A stretch of 12,333 bases of DNA from positions 1-12,333 of the forward strand of contig CAJVPJ010001098.1 of the NCBI GenBank assembly GCA_910592205.1, read 5' to 3'. The notes beneath the pieces are model-generated. The model saw nothing but the letters and a program-made list of their open reading frames with translations. It ran no database searches and was not told the origin of the DNA. The DNA comes from Paraglomus occultum. Lineage: Eukaryota; Glomeromycota; Glomeromycetes; Paraglomerales; Paraglomeraceae. Positions 1 to 7,523 of the stretch are shown here, in pieces. The translations under genes were made by a program, and so were the position numbers. Within the stretch, counting starts at the first letter, position 1, and each line of letters begins with the position of its first letter.

Positions 1-124
1 TTGAGATAACAGATGAGACACATGATTTATATTATGCCGAGGTAAACTATTTACTTATGCGTCATGTTTATTGAATAATTTAAATAATTATTGACTTGTT
101 ATTATGTATCACTCCACTAGTTAT

Positions 125-371
125 GTGATAAACATCCAGATATTCTTAACACGGATGTTTGGGTGGCCATCGGATTTACATACAAAGCAAGCGAACAAAA
201 GTATTATCTAATAAAAGAAGCGAATGTACAAAAACATTAGAACCCAAGATAAAACCATTCCGTTATGAGCGTAAAGCACCGCGACCTCTTGATTGGACTA
301 CTAGCAACAAGTCATTGGATTCATTTATTATGAAATCATGGAGTAATACAAAGAACGTTTATGATGCGTAA
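125..371 (+). pseudogene. Broken coding fragment, possibly the region ahead of a Glomeromycotina kinase-like domain
   Basis: Two overlapping frames look coding-like but neither is a complete gene. One frame reads KHPDILNTDVWVAIGFTYKA from about 131 and stops near 239. Another is open from about 159 to a TAA at 369-371 and ends with APRPLDWTTSNKSLDSFIMK followed by SWSNTKNVYDA. The pattern W-T-x-S-x-K-x-[IL]-D-x-F-I resembles the linker that precedes kinase-like domains in large Rhizophagus families, but no kinase motif follows before the stop. There is no ATG at the start of the longer frame (it opens with TTG). I read it as the remnant of a dispersed family member, truncated or frameshifted. 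The family assignment rests on memory of that pattern and is weak. Confidence 0.3.
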
Positions 372-426
372 GCAATACACATATCTATTTATTGTATAAC
401 TTATTTATACAGTAAAATAAAACCAC

Positions 427-489
427 CTAAAGTATTCCTTGAGGGCTAGTACTTTAGACTTTATTTCGTTATCCCTGAGGGCTGGTAAC
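427..489. repeat. Pair of related hairpins with a shared loop
   Basis: Hairpin 1 has an 8-bp perfect stem, CTAAAGTA (427-434) with TACTTTAG (450-457). Hairpin 2 pairs GTTA (468-471) with TAAC (486-489), with an inner CCC/GGG stem (473-475 with 479-481). Both enclose nearly the same core, TCCTTGAGGGCTAG and TCCCTGAGGGCTGG. The stem sequences differ while the loop core is kept, which is what structure-level conservation looks like. They lie downstream of the broken fragment at 125-371. Function is unknown; a dispersed repeat or a 3' UTR element would both fit. Confidence 0.55.
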
Positions 490-745
490 ATTTTTACTTT
501 GATTTTTATATATCAACCCATTTTCATCTGATACAAAAATCCCTAGTGACGATAATAGACCGCGCTTGTTATTATTATTGTGGAGCAATGGCTCAAAGAG
601 CCTACACATCTACTTAAATTTTACATCGGGATATTGATAGCTATTTCATTTGAGAATAGTAGCGAATAAGATACTGCAAACATTCACCTCAATTTCATAT
701 CGACTGGATTGAAGTTTATTTTAAATAAAAAAAATAAAATATTAA

Positions 746-1052
746 ATGACAAATCGATTATCATTAACTGAAGCTTGTGAGATCGCAAAAAAACATGTAG
801 GTGAGTGTCTCTCTTCTGAATATAAAAATAATAGAATACACATGTTATGGCGCTGTTCTAATAACCATATTTGGTCTGCACCTCTGTTAAATATTAAATA
901 TCGCAATGATTGGTGTTCTAAATGTAAAACTGAAAATAATTAAAATTTGCTAAAGAACTTGCTCATAAAAAGGTGGAGAATGTCTTTTCACTGAATATTA
1001 TAATAATGTTACTCCAATGTTATGGAGTTGTGCTAAAGTATTTGTCTGGTTT
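746..1052 (+). pseudogene. Frameshifted zinc-ribbon (treble-clef) repeat gene fragment
   Basis: An ATG at 746 opens a 65-codon frame ending at 941-943. It reads SLTEACEIAKKHVGECLSSE, then HMLWRCSNNHIW, then WCSKCK: a probable zinc-ribbon unit with cysteines at GECLS, WRC and CSKC. A second unit follows in broken frames: KFAKELAHKK at 943-972, then, after another frame change, GGECLFTEYYNNVTPMLWSC from 972. Its C-terminal WCxxC half is missing, because the sequence turns into FVWFCCS at 1041-1061. Tandem ribbons of the form [AG]-x-x-I-A-x5-G-x-C-L-S-x-x-Y-x-N-x4-[LM]-W-x-C are abundant in Rhizophagus genomes, sometimes linked to nuclease-like proteins. Two frame breaks and a stop between the units argue against an intact gene, although unrecognised introns cannot be fully excluded. 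Confidence 0.6.
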
Positions 1053-1060
1053 TGTTGCAG

Positions 1061-1778
1061 TCTGCCCCATTTATTAGACAAGGCTGAAAAAACTGGTCGG
1101 AAAGAAAAATTACGATGGTATTACTATAGCGAGGAATACGAAAAAAAGGTTGTAACCCTTAGATCCGAAAATAATATTAGTGATCAAATGGCAAGAACGC
1201 AGGTTTATGATGAAATGGAGCTGTATCTCCCCGGTAAAAAGAGAGAGTATTTGCGTAAGATGACACAAAAGGCTAAAAACATCTATACCCTGTTTAAGGG
1301 AATAGGAATAGATAAAATTGGAGTAGTTACATCTAGCGCTGATGCGATCTCTAGACTAACTGATGCGCAAATCCTGAATATAATAAATCTTTATACTGAA
1401 GAAACTGACCAAATTTCAAAAATTGATCTGCGTGAACAATTGTTCACGCGCACGTGATCTATCGGCTGAATCAAATAAGTCTGAATCGAAAAGTCACCAG
1501 ATGTCGGGATAAGCGCTCCACCTACATCAAAAACCAACCAGACTAATGTACGGGCCCAATCTAAGCCAACTTATGACCGATCATATTTTCGTAACAAAAC
1601 ATTGAATCATGAAAATTTCGATTATTATGGAATTACTGACGAGACATTATGCAAGTTAGGCCATGATGATGAGGAAAGTATAGAAGGTAAATATAAAGCT
1701 GGATCTTATTTTATTAAATGTGAACAGCGCGAAATTCAAATAACAAAATTTATTTGTCCTTATTTTATAACATATTAG
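1061..1778 (+). pseudogene. Decayed copy of a multi-copy Glomeromycotina gene of unknown function
   Basis: The first part is open to a stop at 1456-1458 and reads SLPHLLDKAEKTGRKEKL, later GKKREYLRKMTQKAKNIYTL and then a segment of the type GIGIDKIGVVTSSADAISRL. It continues in the +1 frame (ARDLSAESNKSESKSHQM, stop near 1512) and in a third frame from 1515 (RSYFRNKTLNHENFDYYGIT, then CKLGHDDEESIEGKY and SYFIKCEQREIQIT) to a TAG at 1776-1778. The order and spacing match one ancestral protein interrupted by two frame changes. I recall this protein family as high-copy in Rhizophagus, with a CPxC-type pair before the HDDEE segment; here only one Cys remains. A possible 3' splice site (pyrimidine-rich tract, then TTGCAG) ends at 1060, so the first part may begin as an exon. 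Function unknown. Confidence 0.55.
1430..1449. repeat. 20-bp perfect palindrome
   Basis: GCGTGAACAATTGTTCACGC is identical to its reverse complement over all 20 bases. It sits at the point where the reading frame of the decayed gene at 1061-1778 changes. It could be a chance feature of the coding sequence, a small insertion, or a hairpin-driven mutation site. Confidence 0.7.
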
Positions 1779-1790
1779 ATATCTCGAAAT

Positions 1791-1856
1791 AAATTTGGCC
1801 GGTCCGGCACTAACATATGCGGGCCAAAATTTATAAACTGGCCGAAATTAAAAATT
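1791..1856. repeat. GC-rich nested inverted repeat, possible transposon end or MITE remnant
   Basis: AAATTTGGCC (1791-1800) faces GGCCAAAATTT (1822-1832) as an imperfect inverted repeat with one extra base. Inside, GCCGG and CCGGC (1798-1808) flank a single T. A third GGCCG lies at 1840-1844, followed by CGAAATTAAAAATTCG, which is itself nearly self-complementary. The block is much richer in G+C than its surroundings and begins just after the decayed gene that ends at 1778. No transposase or clear target-site duplication accompanies it. Confidence 0.4.
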
Positions 1857-2640
1857 CGATCAACTGTACTTTTAGCATGTGAATTTTAATGCTAATGCGT
1901 AGATCTGCACCTATCTTGCATTTGCAGATAATCTCACTTATAAAAAACGCCACCAAAGCTCAACTTGCCAACCGCACGAAAAAATAAAGGTTTAAAAAAT
2001 GTAGCTTTATATACAGTAAAACAATATGGATCACATCGCCGGATTCCTGAAAATGTAATTGATAAAGCTATCGTCCTATTAAAAATTCTTAATTGTTTCA
2101 CGTGACTGAATTGAAATTTGACCACAAAACAAAAAAGCGGTGGCTTTAGACTGCGTGCATCATATTGATTTTAAATAGTGACCAGGATACTCTCTAAGCA
2201 CGGCCTCACAGCAACAATTGTCAGGAAGATTAACTGATAATTTGTTATCATGATTTATCTGCATTTTCTGCGTTATGGCACAAAGTTTTTTAATATTAAA
2301 CAGCTGGTGTGACAATATATGAATGTGGTACTACGCCTTCTCGCAGTGCTGATAAGAACACATTTCGCCCAAGACCTTAATAAAGGTTTGGCTGGTCAAA
2401 GAGCAACTTTGTGTAGCGTTGAAATAATAATGGGAATTTCGTTTGGTGATTATCTTATTACTGATACTGTTTCTCGTCAAGATTGGAACCGCAGCCTATC
2501 CTATTCGGGAATGGTAACATTCCAGCCTCGATAAATATTTTATTCTTCCCGGCCTACATAAAATCTTGGATCCTAATCAATTGGGAATGAAGAACTAAGG
2601 AACCTTTAAAACAAGCGAGGAATGTTAGAGAAAAAAAAAG
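1857..2640. other. Unresolved repeat-like stretch without a supported gene
   Basis: No intact gene is visible. Short open segments change frame, for example YGSHRRIPENVIDKAIVLLK (about 2024-2083, plus strand), which has the look of a decayed HTH or transposase piece but cannot be named. A 71-codon frame at 2319-2534 (KGLAGQRATLCSVEIIMGIS near its middle) begins at an ATG without a recognisable context, and I do not recognise its product. Another short frame, ILPGLHKILDPNQLGMKN, ends at a TAA near 2598. Together these suggest one or more decayed elements. Confidence 0.35.
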
Positions 2641-3083
2641 TCTAAAAATAGTTAGACTAATTGATTAATAATATTAATATTGATAGCGTGTTCCGTAGTA
2701 CTGCTCATTGTAATTAAAAATAAAGAACATATTCGTAGAAAGCTAGTGATCGCACTGATCGACAATATCCCACTTTTTGACACCTATTATACGATTACAT
2801 ACTCAGTTCGCTAACTAGATGTAATCCCAAAAAAGCTTTTTTTGCTTATCAGGTCGCATGTGATCATGTTCAGATCTGAGTACAGAATTAGCACTAGATA
2901 AATTACTGTCTGACACATAACTCAAAAAAAAAAAAATACGCAACAACATTCTTTACAAAACCACATTCCCTATAACCTCTGACCGAAAATTCTCTCCGAA
3001 GGCCTTTGTACACCTTTAACGATCCTCATAGGTGTATCTAATAGAGGGCTTAAACAACGGATTCACTCACCACGATACATAAC
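2641..3083 (+). promoter_or_regulatory. Presumed upstream region and 5' UTR of MDM34
   Basis: This is the non-coding stretch ahead of the MDM34 start at 3084. It holds a 14-bp palindrome AAAAAAGCTTTTTT (2829-2842), an A-tract near 2925-2937 and a pyrimidine-rich, AT-biased lead-in, but no motif I can name as a TATA box or binding site. The role is assigned from position only. Confidence 0.3.
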
Positions 3084-4981
3084 ATGTCATTCAAGTTTAA
3101 CTGGCCGTCGTTTGGTGAGGAGTTCGTCGAGCAAGCGCGTCAGTTGCTAACAGACGCATTAAACAAGAGCAACAAACCGGCAAACATTGTAGATCATATA
3201 ACTGTCAAAGAACTGAATATGGGGACCAAGGTAAGACTTGTTTAAGTGAGACACAGAGTGGCATTGGTAGCAGCATTACTAGTAGAGGCTCTTTTAAAAG
3301 GTTGTCCATTTCCATAATGACCTTACAAAATCAGCGATCTAATAAAGTAAATAATGTTAACAATTAAACTTACATGTCAATCACTTTAAATTGCCTGTCA
3401 CTACCATAGTTCTCTCACATATAAACGCAAATATCTATTCTTCTCCTTACATATTGCCATTTACTTCATTGATGTAGCCACCAGAATTAGAGATTCTTGA
3501 GGTTGGCGACTTGTCATTCGAGAGATTCAGAGGCATATTCAAATTAACATACAGCGGTGATGCTCATCTAGTATTACAAACGAAAGTGCAGGTATGCGAT
3601 CCATCATTCATACCATAACGGTTACTCTAGTAATATGATATGACTAATAGCTTTTTTTTTATAATTCAAAAAGGCGAATCCAATGAACAATAATGCATTA
3701 GATATGGATTCTTTCACACGAAGGGGCATTCTCGCTGCTGATCAACCTCTTGTGGTGCCAATGCTTCTACGACTCAGCAACCTTAAACTACGTGGGATCA
3801 TTGTTCTCGTTGTCAGCAAGCAGAAAGGTGTTACTTTAGTATTCAAAAATGACCCGCTTGAAGGTGTTGATGTAATGTCTACTTTTGACAACATATCAAG
3901 TATTCAACGATATCTGCAAACGGAAATAGAAAAGCGACTGCGAACAATGTTTCAGGAAGACCTACCACTTATTGTACATAAACTATCACTAAAAAAATGG
4001 TTCGGGGAAGAAAAGAAAATACCAGAACAGTCTCAATATAGGGATATGTCCGATAGGTCTCCCTCACCATACGGAGCAGATGCAAGCTCAAGTGATTCCT
4101 CATCATCACCAGACATGCGACAATATTCCTTATCAACTCCCAACTCAGAATCATCATCTAGCTTCTCGCTGGATACATTGTCCTATGGTGACGATGGATA
4201 TTCGTCGTTCGTCGATGTAGAATCATTAGAGGATGGCTCTGCTACTACATACTCAAACTTTGGTGAACTATTCGATAAGCATAAAGAAAAAGGACTTATA
4301 GCAATAACACAACAGAAAGATGATCATGATTATGATAATGCAGCTAACAAAACACCGCGAGTATTTCATCGTCAGGTGCTTGTTCTTAAGCCTTCAACAT
4401 GGTTACCATCACCCGTTGACTCTTCTACTCGGTCATCAAAGAAAAACCAACGTCCTCCGGTAATGATGCCATCACTATCATCTATGTCATTAGAAGAATC
4501 ATCGAGACTATTCCAAAGAATGACAACAGCGAATCTCCAACGTCACGACCGATATCAAGTATCATCCTCTACCGGTGCACCACCACCACCACCATCATTA
4601 CGCCAATCAATCACAACGTCATCCTCCACATCCATTGCAAGCCCGACTACATCAGCCGTTGACATGCTATCAACAACAGATTCATACCCTTATACCACTC
4701 TAATAGATGCAGACTACATGTCAAGAGACGAAGGCAAGCAGGAAATTGTTCTTCAACCATCCGAGACATCAGTTGCTGCACAATTGGCAACATTGATGAA
4801 GTCTAACCATACAATATCGCCATATACAAGATCTCTTCAGCATGTGACGTTTAGATCTGCGCCGCGGTCTGAACGTGCGAATATTGAGGGTAAAAAAACC
4901 TGTGGAAGGGTTGCTGTTAAGAGGAGGATTATCAAGATTGCGGGAAGCGCGTTTGGAGGTGGGCATTTGTGGGGGTCATGA
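3084..4981 (+). CDS. MDM34: Mdm34, ERMES mitochondrial outer-membrane/ER tether subunit
   Basis: Mdm34 is a subunit of ERMES (Mmm1, Mdm10, Mdm12, Mdm34), which joins the ER to the mitochondrial outer membrane and moves phospholipids through SMP-domain tubes. I assemble three exons: 3084-3230, 3478-3591 and 3674-4981, joined in phase 0 across introns GTAAGA...TAG (247 nt) and GTATGC...AAG (82 nt), giving 522 aa. The N-terminus [20 protein letters not shown] and the motifs [20 protein letters not shown] and [12 protein letters not shown], then [20 protein letters not shown], are hallmarks of Mdm34. The SMP domain runs to about residue 190 (HKLSLKKWF). The remaining ~330 residues are low-complexity and Ser/Thr-rich with a run of five prolines at 390-394, as in other fungi where this tail is variable. 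The extreme C-terminus is basic ([12 protein letters not shown]). The start is the only Met giving the conserved N-terminus. It converges with the rhomboid gene downstream. Confidence 0.95.
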
Positions 4982-5059
4982 TGATGATTCATGGACTATG
5001 GCGGACCATATAACCCATGTTCATATGTTTTGTATTATAAATCAATGGATACACTTAAT

Positions 5060-5065
5060 AATAAA
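5060..5065 (+). terminator. Candidate polyadenylation signal for MDM34
   Basis: AATAAA lies 79 nt past the MDM34 stop codon, in an AT-rich stretch (ACTTAATAATAAATC). It is the canonical eukaryotic hexamer at a plausible distance. The 562 nt between the MDM34 and rhomboid stop codons show no further gene. Confidence 0.4.
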
Positions 5066-5542
5066 TCTTGCAATTCTAATTTTCAAGACAACTCATTCTC
5101 AGATGTAGCTATGAAGGTTAAATTAAGGTGACGAATTAAGTATAAGGTATTAGAAAGGGCTACAATTTCGAAATTATTTTCATAAAATTAGCCGCATTAT
5201 GTACTGTTTACTCCATTTTGCATCCGTTTACATATTCAAGATTTCAGTGTTTAATTTACCTCAATTAAATTGCATGGAAGACGATTCCTCCTAATGCATC
5301 ATGAACATGCACGGGTGTGATCCGTTCTCTATTATTAATCAAATAAATCTGATTATGATTCATTTAAATTGAGCATATACCTACAATCTTACGAATGCAG
5401 ATTTGTCACAGTACTGCTTTGGTGGAGATGATGTATTAAAAACCGGAGTATACTGGATTGCATCTCCAACAGATTAATAGAGAGTTTAAGTAGAAAGATG
5501 AAGATTAAATATTTACATGTACACGGCTGACAGATGGTCGAA

Positions 5543-6698
5543 TTAACGTTTAGGTGTTTGTATTGATGACCATAAATCGCACCCGGGCTGCCAAATGTAT
5601 TCATGTCCGTGTAATACGTAGACGATTCCACTTGCTGCCCCCGCAAGATGTGCCTACAAAATACATGTTATATCAATTCGATATATCCATCGATGTTTAC
5701 ATTTTACACTAGTCCAAAACATTAGTCGCATCGTTTAAACCCATTCTACTTACAAAATGATCAAATACTCTCCATTTTGCCAATATTCCGAAAATGTCAA
5801 AGCACACTAGAGCGGGAACAGCATGCTTAATTTTTATAGTTAAGAACGGCAGGAACAATAACGACACCGAAGCATTTGGGTAAAACCACGCGCACGCGCT
5901 CAAACAAGCATATATCGCGCCCGATGCCCCCAACGATGGAACAATAGTCCGACTACGTCTTAACATGATCGAGCTCGCATGGCTCACAAAGGACGATACA
6001 ATCCCCGCTGACAAATAAAACGCCAGAAACTCGTCGCTCCCCATCCTCGTTGCGGTTGCGCTTCCAAATGAATACAGCGCAATCATATTTACTGCAAAAT
6101 GCCATAAATCTTTATGACTAAACGTGCTAGTGAGAAGAGTGTAGGATCGAGACGAAAGCGGATTGTGCGTAAAATGGCGTATCATGAACGGCTGTAATCT
6201 ACCGAATCGCCATAGCGAAAATACAGCCGAGTTGACGAGTATTAACGACATCACAGTTCGCACTGTTGGCGGGTGAGAGTACCATTCGGTAAGCAAAAAC
6301 GTGTAAATGTCAGTTAGCCATTCTGGAGCATTCAAATCGTGTAATCTTTGAATTTGACGATCGAGCGACTGTTTCAATGAGCGAATCGCATGTCGATTGA
6401 GATCCGATGGAGAAGTGAAATTCACCGATTGGATTTCTTTTAAAAGTTTTGTTCTGGCGTCAGTGTAGTGAATTATCGACAATGCGAATATCGATGATGT
6501 AGCTGTGACAGTAAATATAAATGGTTTCCATATCGTGGGTTTTCTGACTGGTATGCGAGCCGGCGTTATTTTGTATTGTGTTTGTCCTTGCACTCTGAGT
6601 GTGCGTGTGTGTTGGAGAGAGAGAAAATGGATAGGATCATGAGTATTGAAGCTGTATTTCTTAATTTGTGGTCGGCTTAATGCTCTTAGTATCATCAT
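5543..6698 (-). CDS. Mitochondrial rhomboid intramembrane serine protease (Pcp1/Rbd1/PARL type)
   Basis: Mitochondrial rhomboids cut within the inner membrane; the yeast member Pcp1 processes the dynamin Mgm1 and the peroxidase Ccp1. Two exons, 5754-6698 then 5543-5653, are joined in phase 0 across a 100-nt intron (GTAAGT...TTGTAG), giving 351 aa. The N-terminus (MMILRALSRPQIKKYSFNTH) is basic and hydroxylated like a mitochondrial presequence. A membrane helix lies at about 60-76, and the rhomboid core follows from about 146: SFSH-type segment STFSHKDLWHFAVNM with H200 and N204, catalytic Ser259 in GASGA, and the catalytic His317 in FDHFAHLAG, contributed by exon 2. Read without splicing, the frame ends at 5709 and loses the histidine. 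One helix ahead of a six-helix core fits the PARL-type layout. The first of two adjacent in-frame ATGs was taken as start. It is convergent with MDM34 and lies downstream of COG6 on the same strand. The exact orthologue name is inferred. Confidence 0.93.
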
Positions 6699-7393
6699 TT
6701 TTATCGATTGAGGTAGTATTGGTATTGGGATAAATAACAGTTGGAAGGGAAGTAAAAGTGATAATCAAGGTGCTGATCGTCACGTTCTATCAAGAAAATA
6801 TTATGACAGAATATTCCGTAATAGAACTAGTGGAAGTAAAATAAAGATACCATTTAGCCGAAAACGTTTCGATTTGTTCATTCTTGATCTGAATATCAAT
6901 AATAATATTGAATGGTTGGCGTCTAAACCGCTTCTCATCAATACCCGCAGCTACAATAACTCGAATCATAATCGTTCTAATTAGTGACGTGTCAAATATG
7001 TGTGACGTTAGAATATCAAATAGCTGGTATGTAATCTTACTATGTAAATTATTCAAGAGCGTAATTATGTTGGTTGTTGTTCCGGTACAAAATTAATTCA
7101 AGTGACATTAACCATTAAAGATTAAATTGCTGTGAGAGGAGCGATAATGGTATTATTATCATAACATTAACAACCCAAAATATGAACATTTACTATGTTT
7201 CGGCGACAAGGAATAAAAAATGTAAACCGCCTCCAACATGCCTCCACTTCAGGCGACGAAACATAACAGTATTATTAATTTTCTATTGATAAAATCTATG
7301 GCTTGAACCTTTCTACATCGCTATTTTTCAGTCGTGTGTTATAATATGTAATGTCTGTGCCAGTTCCCATGCCATTATCGCGTACTTGGCGAG
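6699..7393. other. Intergenic region between rhomboid 5' end and COG6 3' end
   Basis: This should contain the rhomboid promoter. I see no intact gene. On the minus strand, 6790-7056 holds an 88-codon frame containing the segment VIVAAGIDEKRFRRQPFNII and then IDIQIK. It is faintly like the start of a dihydroneopterin aldolase fold, but with no supporting continuation. The rest is AT-rich non-coding sequence without recognisable signals. Confidence 0.35.
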
Positions 7394-7410
7394 TTTATTC
7401 GATTTTTATT
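7394..7410 (-). terminator. Tandem polyadenylation signals for COG6
   Basis: On the minus strand two hexamers lie close together: AATAAA at 7405-7410 and AATAAA at 7394-7399. They are about 115 to 130 nt past the COG6 stop codon at 7524-7526, a normal position for cleavage and polyadenylation signals. Confidence 0.45.
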
Positions 7411-7523
7411 AGATGATAGTCTATGGTTCATTAAACTTCTATGAAAATTAATTATACGTTATGCGTTTTCGTGACAGTTATATTGATCCTTTGTCACAGT
7501 CCTTTCGATGTCAATTGCATGTT

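Noticed and set aside
3969-4157. 62-codon minus-strand open frame
   Set aside because: It lies wholly inside MDM34 exon 3, opposite a serine-rich stretch, and has no family features.
4875-5108. 77-codon plus-strand frame overlapping the MDM34 end
   Set aside because: It overlaps the conserved-looking basic C-terminus in another frame and runs into the AT-rich 3' UTR; no splice signal links it to MDM34.
5389-5646. 85-codon minus-strand frame downstream of the rhomboid
   Set aside because: It overlaps rhomboid exon 2 in a different frame; the spliced frame carries the AHLAG signature, so this one is a shadow.
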